A stretch of DNA of 64,000 nucleotides, taken from assembly GCF_035222375.1 (NCBI RefSeq), contig NC_085891.1, positions 744,001-808,000 on the forward strand, written 5' to 3'. The position numbers and the translations under genes are program-made. Numbering within the stretch: the first letter of the stretch is position 1; each line of letters begins with the position of its first letter. Below, piece after piece: positions 22,045 through 33,309 of the stretch. Source of the DNA: Podospora pseudocomata. Its lineage: Eukaryota; Ascomycota; Sordariomycetes; Sordariales; Podosporaceae. The notes beneath the pieces were generated by a model. The model saw only the letters and a program-made list of their open reading frames with translations, made no database searches and was not told the DNA's origin.

Positions 22045-24265
22045 TTACCCACCTTCTGCTGTCCCCTCCCCCTTTTCCATCTCCATCTCCCTCCTCCTCT
22101 TCTCCCTCGCCTTCGCCTTCTGCTCCATAAACAACCTCATGTCCGCATCCGAAAACAAATCCGCCGAAATCAGCACCTTCTGCTCCGCCACCACCATCCC
22201 CGCCCCCCCCCCCGCCCCCGTCCCCCTCCTCCCAGATGAAGAGTCCTGCTGCTGCACGCTGTAGACCTGGAACGGCAGCTGGGGTGCCTCGCCCGGGAGC
22301 TCAACCTGCGTCATGGGGTGGAATTCGGGGTAGTATCCGTCCTTTGTGGGGGGTAGTTCCGCTCCGGCTTGGGGTTCGGGCATGTTGCGGATGGCTCCCT
22401 TGGTCATGGCTTCGAACTCGATCTGGGAGGCATAAGGGGGGAGACCGCCTACGGGTGAGGAGGCGCCGAGGAGGGGGGATTCGTCCCAGGAGAATTGGCG
22501 TTCGTGATGGTGGTGGTGGTAATCGTTTCGGTCGTGGTTTTGTTCTGATACCTCGGCGATCGCGGGGACTTGGTAGGGGGGCTGCTGTTCTGGGTAGTTT
22601 GGTTCGTGGTAGGTTTGCTCTTGGTAGCGGCGGTTGATCATGGTGTCGTCTGGGGGGACGGTGGGGGAGACCACTTGTGGGGTTGGTGTTACTCGGTTGG
22701 GACCATAAGATGTGACGACGTTGGGCGACACAGTATGTCGCGGTGGGGAGGGTTGCGGATGTGGTAGTTGTTCGGGTATTGATGATGGCCTGGATGGGAC
22801 TGCTGCTGGTGCCGGGGCCGGGATGCTGTAGCCCGTGTAATCGGGATATTCTGGGAAATCAGGCACGATCGGCATTATTGGTACCACCGGGACGGCTGCT
22901 ATGCTGTCTGGTGAGCTGTGGGGAGAGGTCCTCCTCTCTAGTTCTATTACTCGTGGTGTAGGTCGTGGTAATGTTGGGGTGACGGGGTTAGGGCCGTATG
23001 AGATGACCGGGGGGATGGCTGTGTTGTGTTGTGATTTCAGACGAGCAGCGGCGAGTTCATCTGCCTCCATGCTTCGTTCCTGCGGCGGCGACCAGTAGCT
23101 GTTTTGGTGGGGTGCTGTTGGCGAGTGATGGCCGTTTGTTGGTGAGTGAGAGTGGCTGGTGAGAGAATGTAGCGAGCGAACATCTTCGTATCCCATCGAC
23201 CCCGGAAACCCATCGTAGACCGGCTGTATGGGAAACAGTGCCTCTTCATCCGACCTTGCCGACACTATCGAGGGCGCGCCAGGACTGCGCTTCTCCGGTT
23301 TCCTCCCCTTACCACGTTCATGATCCATGATGACACCGAGGTGATCGGCATCCTGGCCTCGGCGACGGCGCCTGAAGAATACCATGGCGATAACGGCGAC
23401 AATGGCGACGCAGATAAGGCTGATGCCAATGCCGATACCAGCTTTGGCTCCAGAGCTGAGACTGTCTCCCCCGGCCTGGGGTTCCGAAGGCTCTGAGACG
23501 ACGGTTGTGGGGGCCGTCGAGGTTGTCTCTGCTCGAAGCTGCAGATGTTTCTGCCGGCGGGTCGTTGTAGTTGTCCGTTTCGGCGCGGCGGGTACGGGTA
23601 CTGGCGTCGATATCGAGACTATCGGCGAAGTGCCGGTCGCTGGGCGCTGATTCGTCAAGACCACAAACCTATCGCTAACGTCTCCACAATCCCCAGACTC
23701 TGAGGTGAGCTCGAACCAGCAGGGAGCGTTGATGGAGGAAAAGTTCAGTTGAAGGCGAGCGGAGCCGTTGAACGGGCTGGCATGGCGGGTGCTGAGCTCT
23801 GAAGGGGTGGTACAAATATCACATCAGTCAGCAACCTGGCAGTGGTGACAGCGGGCGTGCAGAAGGGGGCAAGCCACTATCGAGAAGTAGGGGGGAAGTG
23901 CTGTGCTTGGCACCTCAGCCTGAGAGAGAGAGAAAGGAAGTGGTGGGGTGAGAGACTCGAAAGGAGATGGAAGTGGAAAGAAACAACTGACTCTGGACGG
24001 CTGCTTTGCCGTCTTGACCTCCACACCAACACGACAGAGTGGGATTGGCAAGGGTGGACCGGTACGAGACGGTCAGGATGTCGAGATGGTAGAAGAAGTC
24101 GAGGTTCTTGGGAAAGAGAAAGTCGGCTCCGCACTTGTTCGCGGTCGTTGCGGAAGCGGGTGCGCTTGCGACGGCGCCGCCGCCAGGTCCAGAAGCTGCT
24201 GTCAGCAGACTCGGGCTTCTCGTTAGGATGGTGTCCGCAGTCGCCGTCGCCGTCGCCATCGCCAT
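22045..24265 (-). CDS. Single-pass membrane protein with extracellular Cys-containing domain and long cytoplasmic tail
   Basis: Two exons, 24265-23992 and 23798-22045, join in frame (donor gtcagt, acceptor cttcag) to 675 residues. The predicted outer part has NKCGADFLFPKNLDF, LTVSYRST, LSCWCGG, then after the intron ASPFNGSARLQLNFSS, PCWFELT and SGDCGD; paired cysteines and beta-like repeats fit the secreted domain seen in many filamentous-fungal single-pass proteins. A Thr/Pro-rich stalk follows, then one clear membrane helix (AGIGIGISLICVAIVAVIAMVFF) and a stop-transfer run of arginines. The tail of about 380 residues is Pro/His/Ser-rich and disordered. The start is the weak point: ATG 24265 gives no good signal peptide, while the open frame upstream encodes a hydrophobic stretch (VLLLLSGIPLILVSLLGV), so an upstream exon carrying the true start is likely. 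Function unknown; surface sensor is possible. Confidence 0.68.
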
Positions 24266-25931
24266 CACGGCCGAGGAGCCAGGAAGGAGAGGCGAGATTA
24301 TGGTTTCAAAAGACACATTTGCAACAGGATCACGCAAATAGCAGCAAACAAACACTTTGGTGGAGAGAGTGACGCCCAAAAGAGACACAAGAATAAGAGG
24401 AATACCCGACAAAAGAAGAAGGACAGGGGGTGCTGTGGTCTGGGTGGTCGGTGTTCTGAAGGGAAGGAAAGCCGGGTGACAGGCCGTCGATGGGCTGAAG
24501 AACAGCGGGATGGGATTGGATGGCAGCAGCCAAGACCGCCCCCAATCTCTCGGGACCCCGTCCGGCTGCCCTACGAAGCACAGAAGACCATCACGATGCC
24601 ACCCCAGCGGGCTGTTGGTACTTGGTCTTCGGTCTTGGTTCTCTTGCTTGTTTCTGCGGCAGTTCCTTGAAGACAAATGCTGCGCGCCGCCATCTCGCTT
24701 GCCCTGCCCGCTGCGACTCCGTGTTCGTTGCAGTGTTGATGCGCCCAAGATGCCCCAACCAGTCAAGACGCTGCCCGGCGCCCAGCCTTTGGAGAGACAA
24801 GTGTATCAGCCCCGACCCGCGTCTCGTCTCGTCTCGTCCTGGTGAGGTCTGCCAGGGCCTCCGAATGGTGGGGTGACTCTTGGGGCGAGGCTCTGTGCCG
24901 GCTACTTGCATGCCACAGTGTTACAACTTCGTGATAGCGAGGCTTTCTTGCTCTGCATGTCTTGCCGTCTCTCCACAGCCAGTTCGTGAGAACTGTATGC
25001 CCATCATATCATAGAAAAGTGAGACCGAGAGATGTTGCCGTACCTTGTCTGACAGAATCTGTAAGTGAGGGTGCCAACAAAAGCCAACGCGCGCTTCTCG
25101 CTTCGCCCTGAGCCATATTTAGCTTAACGGTTCTCCACCAACGCTCGCGTGGGGCGCATAGCGTCCAACCGGGACAAGGGTGATTGGGTGGTTGAGTGCG
25201 TGGGATTTCAGCTGAATGATCGAAACCTCAAACAGTCTCTCCGAGAGGAGAAGATATGCGCATAGCTTGATGATTCCATCACAGCACCTGGAGCCAGGAG
25301 GCATGGCAAATTCCCGGTCCGAAAGGCCGCGCCCATGGCCGGGGCAGCCCGCTCCGTGCGGGTCCTCCCAGAATCCTCGTTGTCGTACAAAATGGATGAT
25401 GAATGGACTGCCGAAAATATCAGACATCTTCCTGCAAGAACAAAACGTGGTCAGCTTATTCCGGGCACCTGACGTCAATTGGTTCCCGACTTTTTCTTTG
25501 AGATCTGACACGGTCAGCCCTATAGCTGCTGCCATCCGGCCCACTTCTCGTTGTCTAGCGTCTGGGGCATTCAGCATTGCCAGGTCTACACATGGCTGGC
25601 TGATGACAAAGAGTCCGTAGTTGTAGACATATACATCCATGTTGAACTTTGGCAGAACACTAACTGCCAGCATCCTATGTCGACGTGCTTGTGTAAGCCG
25701 GGTCCCTTGGCCCGCCGCCTCCACATCTTCCGGCCCTCATTCCGCCTTCCGTTACCCGACGACAAGCGCAGCTATCATTATCACCGACGACCCCTCCCCC
25801 ACCTTCTGCCGGCATCAACGCCGATATCAACATCACCACCAGTGACCCTATTTACATCCGCACCAACCCCGGGTTTTTACTACAGGTCTTTCCGAACAGT
25901 AAGCCCTATACTCGGTAAGAAACAGCCCAGC
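24266..25931. other. Divergent upstream region
   Basis: About 1.7 kb between two divergent genes. The portion near 24300-24450 may contain an additional 5' exon of the minus-strand membrane protein (hydrophobic stretch in frame). The part at 25640-25931 may contain a longer N-terminus for the FMN-binding protein. No independent gene is supported. Confidence 0.5.
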
Positions 25932-26840
25932 ATGGCCGCCGAAAACACCTCCAACTGGGAGTCCAAAATCCAACGTAACCCTCACCCCGACTTCAAAGCC
26001 GTTGAAGCCTCCCGCCCCCCCTTTGACAGCACCAAAACCTTTTCCTACACCCAAACCCCCCAGCCCTCCTGGACATTTGGTGCTGGCGCCAACCACCTGT
26101 CCACCCGACAAGACAAAGAGAAACCCCACCGCCAAATCGACCCCTACTCCCCCACCCGCCCAGCCCACCTCAACTACAAACTCCTCATCTCAGCCATCGT
26201 CCCCCGCCCCATCGCCTTCGTCTCAACAGTCTCCCCGGATGGCAAAGTAACCAACCTCGCCCCCTTCAGTTACTTCACCGTCATCTCCCACGACCCCCCT
26301 CTCTTCATCATCGGCTTTGCCTCCTCCCTGGTGAACCCTGACCCCACCAAAGCAAAGGACACCCTCCGCCAGCTTGACGAAGCAAAAGAGTGCACCATCA
26401 ACATCATTTCTGAAAGCTTCCTCGAGGCGGCGAATTCCACCGCCATCAACGCGCCGTACGGGGTGTCAGAGTGGGATGTTAGCGGTCTGACGCCCGTGTA
26501 TGACTGCGAGCATGTCAAGGCGCCGAGGGTGAAGGAGGCGGTTTTCAGCATTGAGGGCAAGTTGGAGAGTCTGAGGGGGTTTGAGAGCAAGAGCACGCCT
26601 GGGAAGGTGAGCAGTACCATGGCGGTGGTTGAGGGTGTCAAGTTCTGGGCGAGGGAGGATGCGATCAATGAGGAGGGGAGTTTGCTGGATATTGAGGTTT
26701 TGAGGCCGATAAGCAGGTTGGGCGGGATCACCTATGGGAGGGTGACGGAGGGCATGGAGCTGCCGAGGCCGGATTTTGCGAAAGATCTTGGGGGGCACGA
26801 GGGGGCGGCCAAGCTGGAGAGCAGGGAGCAGGTGAACTGA
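25932..26840 (+). CDS. Flavin-reductase-like FMN-binding protein
   Basis: From ATG 25932 the product has 302 residues, with no intron. The N-terminal 80 residues are polar (NPHPDFKAVEASRPPF is typical of the fungal family). The flavin reductase-like split barrel covers about residues 85-265: LLISAIVPRPIAFVSTVSPDG, NLAPFSYF, PPLFIIGFA, KECTINIIS, and later GITYGRV. The family binds FMN and reduces or uses flavin with NAD(P)H; the physiological substrate is unknown. The same frame stays open upstream with an ATG at 25677, and its residues (RRLHIFRPSFRL, YYRSFRTVSPIL) could act as a mitochondrial presequence, so a longer form cannot be excluded. The coding strand is strongly C-rich up to about 26450 and then abruptly G-rich to the stop. 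Confidence 0.88.
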   Translation: MAAENTSNWESKIQRNPHPDFKAVEASRPPFDSTKTFSYTQTPQPSWTFGAGANHLSTRQDKEKPHRQIDPYSPTRPAHLNYKLLISAIVPRPIAFVSTVSPDGKVTNLAPFSYFTVISHDPPLFIIGFASSLVNPDPTKAKDTLRQLDEAKECTINIISESFLEAANSTAINAPYGVSEWDVSGLTPVYDCEHVKAPRVKEAVFSIEGKLESLRGFESKSTPGKVSSTMAVVEGVKFWAREDAINEEGSLLDIEVLRPISRLGGITYGRVTEGMELPRPDFAKDLGGHEGAAKLESREQVN

Positions 26841-27275
26841 GGATGAGTCGAGTATAAACGGGTATATAGACATTGATAAGATGTTAGCTCATGTTTGGCA
26901 TAGATTATGCGAATGCATAAAAGGCCCACCTGGTCGATGGCGTCTTCCCTGGTTGTGTGGTAGAAGGGGGTTCCTTCCTCAGTCTAATGAATGTGAGTTG
27001 TTCCTGCCGTAAGTATACAAATGCCATCCACCCTACGAGACTGGGAAGGTTCGGGCCCAAGTCCTTCTGATGTTGTCGATATAGGTATTCACAACAGATG
27101 TTTTAGCAAAGTCATCTCATCCGTAAGCTACACATATCTTGTTCACTTTCGTTGCCGACATCAATATATCTTCCTTCGTTTATTGACATTATCTACCACC
27201 ACTCGTTATCATCCGTCCACCTGCCAATCAGGCATTGGACACCCATCTTCCGCCGGGGACACTCGTTTTGCCAGC
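26841..27275. other. Short intergenic region, probable 3' UTR and LIM-gene 5' UTR
   Basis: About 435 bases. An in-frame ATG at 27021 with an open frame reaches the LIM gene, but the residues do not look protein-like, so I treat this part as leader. Nothing else seen. Confidence 0.5.
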
Positions 27276-29234
27276 ATGACATCCATCCCCAACACTCACC
27301 ACGGCGTTCCTCCTTCTTCCTCATCCACGCCAGTCTTACAAGCTCCAGCAACCGAGAAGAAAGCCCCCCTTCCTCCACTCCCTCCACCTCGCCAGCACCA
27401 ACCCCCACCTCAACTCTTCACTTGCACATTTTGCTAGCGGCTCTCCTCCCCTTCGCCTTGGAATTCAAAACCTCACGTTCTCGGCTCCTCGGCCCGTTTA
27501 GCATGCCACGCCTGCTACATAGCCATCACCAACCTGGCAATATGCTGGGTCTGCAACGAAATGGTCTTCCGCGGGGAGGACTGTGTCAGCTTGGGGTGGT
27601 GCTTCTGGCACAAGGCATGCTACGGGTGTTTATTCTGCGGGTGCAAGAATGTGGTCAGGGGAACACCGCTCAAGGAATGGTTTGAGGACGATGGAACTGG
27701 AGAGGAGGACAAGGCGAAGGAGGTGGACACGGTACCGATGTGTATCAACTGTTTGGTTGATGTGCAAGATCAGCAGGGTGCAGAGGGAGAACAAGTGAAC
27801 GAGGCCGAGGTGGTACAGAAGGCGCTGAGAAAGGTGGAGAGGGCCGAGGGGGATAATGGGCTGGCGAGGGGTAGGTGGGAGGGGTTGAGAAAGGGGTATA
27901 ATGAGAAGAAGATTCATTTGCATAGGCGGGTCAATGAGGAGGGGGCAAGGTCGGATCTTGATGAGGGAGGTGATCAGGGGAATGACCAGACGACTATTTA
28001 CGTGTCGCTGTCTGACCCGCTGGGAGAGATATCGTTTCGACCGAGTCCGACAAAAGGGATTCCGTCTTTCTTGCAGCCTTCGCCCGCCTCGCCGGTTCAG
28101 TCTTCTCATCAAGTTCCTGTCTCAACGCAGCAAGAGTCCCGGATCAGGCGCCACAATGTCCGTTCGTACTCTTCAAGGGTCAGCAACAACTCCCACGCAT
28201 CCACCGTCCGTCTTGAAGATCGGTATTTCTCTACTTCGGATAGCAACAAAACGCAGTACCCTCACAGCGAGATGACAGAGGTGCCTTCACTCCAAAACAC
28301 ACCACCCACAAGCAGCCCACGACGATTTATCCACCGCGGTGCACCATTCGTCTCTAACCAGACTCTCCCCTTCTCGCCCATCCAAAGAGAAGCAGCCCCC
28401 AAGGACAGCCTGTCACACAACTCAACCACGTTCTCCTCATACGAAACCCCCCCAGAGTACCCTTCTTCCCCCGTCTCATCATCAGGCCGACAAAGCCAAA
28501 GTTTAGGAGCTGACGACCCCTTCAATAAGATCGACTCGAGGATGAACCGAGCCACCTCCTACAACCTATTCCCTACAGCATCACACACAGGCGGGACATC
28601 GACGAGAAAGTACTCCTCCTACCATTCCCTCCGTTCAAACCCATCCGCAAGAGTAGAACCCCCCGTGATGTCGATCCACATCCACCGAACCAACCCAAGG
28701 ATGTCAACCGAGTATCTCCAGCCCCAGCGGCAAGCTCACCAGTCGAGGTCATCACCACAGTTGCAGCCACCACCAGCGCTATCGATCACGCCAATCACCA
28801 CCCCACCGGCACCTGTTGTTCTTATTGGGAATAACACAACACCCACTAACAACCCCAAACAGGGTTTCCTCCGGCGGACAGTCTCTGGAAGAAAACGACA
28901 AAAGTTTCCACGAGGAGAGGATGAAGAGGCACGCATGGCAAATTTTGGCACAGGGAAGAATGGTAGCCTGGCTACCGCGCCAGCAGTGAAAGCAGAGCCC
29001 AGCGCTGGACGGGTTCAAACCCCGGGGATGGTGGCCACCACCGCCACCACCATCACCACCACAAGAGGTCACCAAGAAATAGGGCAGATGATCCCTATCG
29101 GTGCCCTTGAGGGAAGAAATGAGAAAAAGGGGGGAAGCGGCGGTAGTGGTGGTAGTGGCAGCGGGAATGGGGGGAGCAGTAGCAAGAGGAGAAGTGTACA
29201 GGCCGACCTTTTGAGGAGGTTTTTTGGACGATGA
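27276..29234 (+). CDS. LIM-domain protein gene interrupted by an in-frame TAG codon
   Basis: From ATG 27276 the frame reads 53 codons and ends the N-terminal part with FTCTFC, a LIM-type Cys pair. The next codon, 27435-27437, is TAG. The same frame then continues without another stop to 29234: NSKPHVLGSSARLACHACY, CWVCNEMVFRGEDCVSLGWCF, HKACYGCLFCGCKNV and VPMCINC give the zinc ligands of the LIM fold, followed by about 500 disordered Ser/Pro/Thr-rich residues ending ADLLRRFFGR. The frame match on both sides of the stop suggests one gene of about 652 codons. No GT with a good donor context precedes the TAG, and an intron from it to the next AG would be about 60 nt with a GC donor. Options are a nonsense mutation, a sequence error, readthrough, or an unusual intron. 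LIM proteins act as adaptors in cytoskeleton and polarity; role here is inferred. Confidence 0.7.
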
Positions 29235-29746
29235 CTCAAACAACTGATAGAGATATGAGTAGGTATCAAGACAACACATAACTACATCTCTAATGATGAA
29301 AAAGCAGCAGCTCGTGCAAAAAATAGCTCTCAAGTTGATAATCCTACAGAACTCCCATGCTCATCAGACAAGCCCAATCCCCAGCCTATTAACGCCATTC
29401 CCCCCCCTTCTTCATATGAAAAATTTCTCCCGTTGTGCCAAAGGCCGCCGCTGCCGCCGCCTTAAACTCCCCTCAAATGATGACGCGTAATGTATCGTTA
29501 CAAGTGAATATAAAAAAGCAACCCAGATAACTTATGCACCTTTCCCACTCCCCTAATAATACCAGTGTCAACTCCCAAGGAAGCTTTTCTTCGTCAAGGC
29601 TAACTAAGAATGTGGTGTCACCCACAACGCCCAAAGCTCCCCCGTATCGAAAAGCCACCGACTGCCCTATCCCAACAATATGCTTCATCACCGGCAGCAA
29701 ACGCCAAGTGATTGGCATGGCAAGACAAGTCCAAGTGGGAGTGTCT
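29235..29746. other. Intergenic region between convergent genes
   Basis: About 510 bases containing the 3' UTRs of the LIM gene and the minus-strand basic protein. No gene seen. Confidence 0.6.
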
Positions 29747-32000
29747 TTACTTCCTCACCTTTGGCCTCGACAAAGCCTGCAACCGACTAAGACTAATCCC
29801 ACCCCCCGTAGTCTTCTTCTTCATCGGGCTCGGCGTCCCGGGCGCGCGACCAGGCAAAGCCGCCATCTTCCTAGGACTAGCATTTTGCATCCCCGTCTTC
29901 TTCGCGCTCGCGGCAACCAGCCTCGGAGCAAGCAACGCATCCCCCTCGGGAACTTGCTTCCTCTTCTTGGCCGCCCTATCCGCCGCCTCTCGCTCCGCTT
30001 CTTCCTCCTCCTCATCCGACGTAACCCGATGTCGCTTCTTGTTCGTCATGCCATGAGGCAGAGCGGCAAACACCGTGCGCGGGGCTTCATTCTCCTTGTC
30101 TGAAACCGTCGTCGACGATGAAGTGCGGGGGAAGCTGCCGGGCATGTTCTCCGTGGGCAGAATAGATGGGCGGACGGGGCGGATGCTAGCTTGCCCGGGG
30201 GAGAAGCCGAATGAAGAGGATGGACCGCCGAAGCTGATGGTGTGGTCGCCGCGGAAGGAGAATGTGCCTGGGACGGATGGCTCGGCGGAGGGGGCCTTGG
30301 TTTCGGTGGGCGCATCTGGGAGGGGGCGGACGGTGGAGAGGTCGGGGTAAGACACATCCTCGGCGCTCTGCTCAGCCAGGACGCCGTCCAACGATGGGTA
30401 GTGGACCTCTCCAAGTGGCTGCCTGACAGCGGGAACGGGGACGCCAGACTTGACCGGCGATGGAGAGTTCTGAGCCATCGCAGCATGTTGAGTGTCGGGG
30501 GTGAAAGCCACACGCTTAGTGAGCTTGCGGGCAGGGGTGGTCATGGGGACTGGAGGAAGCTCCTTTTCCAGACGAGGAGGGGCTGGTGTCTTGGAACCAA
30601 GAGTAGAGGGCATCGGAATAGTGCTTTTAGGCTTCGCAGCACTGGCCTGGGAGCGGCGGAAAAGAGACTTGACCTGCTCGAAGCGGCTCTTGGGGGTCTT
30701 GACCTCGACGGCCACCTCGGGACTCTTGGGCTCGGCTGTCGAAACACCTGCCTTGGGGCTCTTGAGATCATCAGTGGTAAAAAGCACCGCCTTTGAGCTT
30801 TTGACCTCAACCGTCTTCGTCGTCTCCTTCTCAACGGCAGTAACGGCCGCAATGTTGCTCGTCGTGGCAGACTTGATAAGACCGCCCAGCGCAGGCTTGG
30901 AGGGTGAACGAAGAAGCGAGCCACGTACAGGGGTCTTGGCAATGGTGCTGCTCGATCGAGCAAGCGAAGATTTGGTTGGGGTCATCAACGATGCAAGATT
31001 AGATTTGGACCGAGGTAGGGCCATGTTAGAAGACGACTTGGGCATCGGAATTGCGCTCGCATCTCGTGAAATTGGACGCTTCGTCGTGGCATCGTCCTCG
31101 ATATGCTGACGAGCACGCTTGATAGGAGACTCGACCTCGTCAACACGCTGATTGGCCTTGGGAATCGTCGAGACTGGAGTGGACTGCTTAGAACGAGCAT
31201 GCTCGGGTTCGTCGAGATTGGCCTTGGATTGGCTGCGCTTGACGCCTTGTTTGAGTGGTGTAATGCGGCTCGACTGGGCTCTGAAGGCTGAGGGATGGTT
31301 CGCGATCGAGTCCATTTTCTTGAACTCGTTCATATGGGCTGAGCTGAAACGGCCGGCCTTGCCTTTGGCAGTAGCAATTTTGCGATTATTAATCTGCTCT
31401 TCTTCGGCCTTCTCTGCCTCGCGCTGGGCGACCAACTCGACTTTGATTTTGGCGGCCTGATCGCGGATTTGGTCCATCATGCGCTGAGCCTCAGGCCCGA
31501 GTTTCTTATCTAAGTGACCGGATTGTCTGAATGTAAAAGAGGAAGATGGGACTGCAATCTTGGTGGGTGTAGATTGAATGGCGCCGGGAAGTGCATCGCT
31601 GCGAGAAGAAGTGGGCTTGACAATGTCGGTGAAGCCTAGACGCAGACCGGACGAAGGTGGCGCCATGGTCGGATGGTATTTGGCAGGATGCATTTCTGTG
31701 GCAGGAGGTTTAATGCGAGAAACCTTGCCAGCTGGTGTCGCGGGCAGCTTGGTAGGAGTTGGGCCGGGACCTGGGGCTGGGGACGCAACGACAGCATCAA
31801 TGTTTTGAACCGCGGCACTCTCGGCGGGAGTGTCATCTCGCTCGGCGACGGCAGCTAGGACTGGTTCCTCATGGGACGGCTTCATCGCCTGAAGTTGCGA
31901 AGCACGGGTTAGCGGCATTGTCGTCGAATTTTGGCATGTTTGTCTTTGTTTGTTTACTTACCCTTTGGGCGCTCGCCAGGCGCGCTGAACGGCGGGCCAT
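29747..32000 (-). CDS. Basic Ser/Pro/Lys-rich protein with a central helical segment, function unknown
   Basis: Two exons, 32000-31962 and 31888-29747, give 726 residues. The 39-nt first exon encodes MARRSARLASAQR and is joined through a 73-nt intron (gtaagt...cttcag) to AMKPSHEEPVL. Around residues 110-210 there is a conserved-looking segment with charged helices (GPEAQRMMDQIRDQAAKIKVEL, AEEEQINNRKIATAKGK, FSSAHMNEFKKMDSIANHPSAFRA). Many basic S/T-P sites and KR-rich motifs follow (IKRARQH, KSSLARSSS, KLTKRVAFTPD, NKKRHRV), ending SLSRLQALSRPKVRK. This composition is typical of nuclear, chromosome- or microtubule-associated phosphoproteins, but I recognise no named domain and do not assign a function. 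Confidence 0.8.
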
Positions 32001-32637
32001 GATGTCGGAAGCTCGCTGCGATGGCGGTGCAATGCAGGGGAAATGCGTTCGAAGAAACAGCTATTTTGACAATTTGTCGGTGTTGGAATGTTGGTGGAGA
32101 GATGGAAATGATGTCAGGTTGAAGACGCGACAAGGGAAGAGGTGCGACTGTGCCAGTGATGTCTGGTGGGGTGATAATTTTGATTCGCTGGCAGGCCGTT
32201 GAAGTAAACAAACCCTTTAATTTTGTGGGTCCGTGTCACCGGCGTGAGGTGAGTTCGTGGCACAGACCAACTGCTCCCGACTCCCGACAGTTTGGCCATC
32301 GATCAGACTTCCTAAACTCGATGCATACTCGGCTGCACACGAACACTATCGATACTCAACTTAACTCTCCTGAAGCTCAACGACAGTCTATGGGCCCACA
32401 GTTACCACCGAAGCCGGCAGTAATCATCGCCTTGCTACTCAAGAAGCAAACAATTTGATTATTCCCCTCAGAGCTTACCCTCCGGCCGGCCCTCCCAAGC
32501 CCAGGACAGAGCCAAGTGCCAGAGTCGATATATTCCTCCGCAGCGAGATATCTCGGCCAGAGGTAATATCCAGCCGGTCAAACAACACATCCTTCTCTCG
32601 AAGAACCTATATACTGTGGTCTTGAGCATTCCGTTTT

Positions 32638-33110
32638 TCACCGTCTCGAACCCTCACCATGCCCACAGGCCCTCTCAAAAGACACTTTCACCGTTGACGG
32701 CACCGTTTGGAAGCTGATACAAGATGTGGTTCCCCAACTGCGGGTATCTTCACCATCGGATCTGGGACCTGCATGGAAGCCCTGATTGATCTTCTTTTCG
32801 TCGACGTGCAGACGATAGCTGCGAGAAATATAGGTGGTTGAAACACCACTAACCCCCACGGTCAAAGAATCGATACTGATGAGCGCAAATTTATCGATCA
32901 GCTGTGCCATGATTGGAGCTCGACGTCTTGGAACTGCTGGGCGACTGCATCATCACCGGCACCTGTCAGATCGAATTTCCCAGGATACCGAGTTGAGAAA
33001 AATGCCGCACCCAGGAAATTGCATCAATCTGGTGCCCCAGACGAGGCTCGAGACGGGGTACGCGACGTTGAAGTCGTCGATATCAGAGGCGGACGAGCGG
33101 GGTGTTGTCT
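32638..33110 (-). other. Possible coding relic or unrecognised exons
   Basis: On the minus strand, about 33110-32960 reads in one frame as TPRSSASDIDDFNVAYPVSS followed by LVWGTRLMQFPGCGIFLNS, then a stop. A second frame from ATG 32910 runs 90 codons to 32638 (LIDKFALISIDSLTVGVSG, SRSYRLHVDEKKINQGF). Both look more protein-like than chance, but they are in different frames and I see no good intron joining them. A broken gene is as likely as a small spliced one. Confidence 0.25.
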
Positions 33111-33220
33111 AGGGAGGTCAAATTAGCAGCGGGGGGCGTGGGCTCGACAGGGTGTATGCAAAAGGACGCTTGCCCGCCAAAAACTGCCACCACCACCAAC
33201 TTTTTTTTCCAGAATACAGA

Positions 33221-33309
33221 ATAACCCGAAGCCCTAACCATAAACCGAATCCTAACCACCAACACTAACCATAACCCGTACCCTAACCACTAACTCTAAC
33301 TCTAACCAT
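33221..33309. repeat. Degenerate telomere-like (CCCTAA-related) tract
   Basis: About 90 bases dominated by variants of CTAACC/CCCTAA (for example GCCCTAACC, ACCCTAACC, TCTAACTCTAACC). Fungal telomeres are TTAGGG repeats, so this is their complement in decayed form. It is internal to the window, hence interstitial. Confidence 0.6.

Noticed and set aside
25119-25724. Minus-strand frame of 201 codons
   Set aside because: Starts without ATG context, mixed composition, no domain; lies in the divergent promoter.
28979-29030. Sequence GGGTTCAAACCCC resembling a tRNA T arm
   Set aside because: Inside the coding frame of the LIM gene, with no matching tRNA arms around it.
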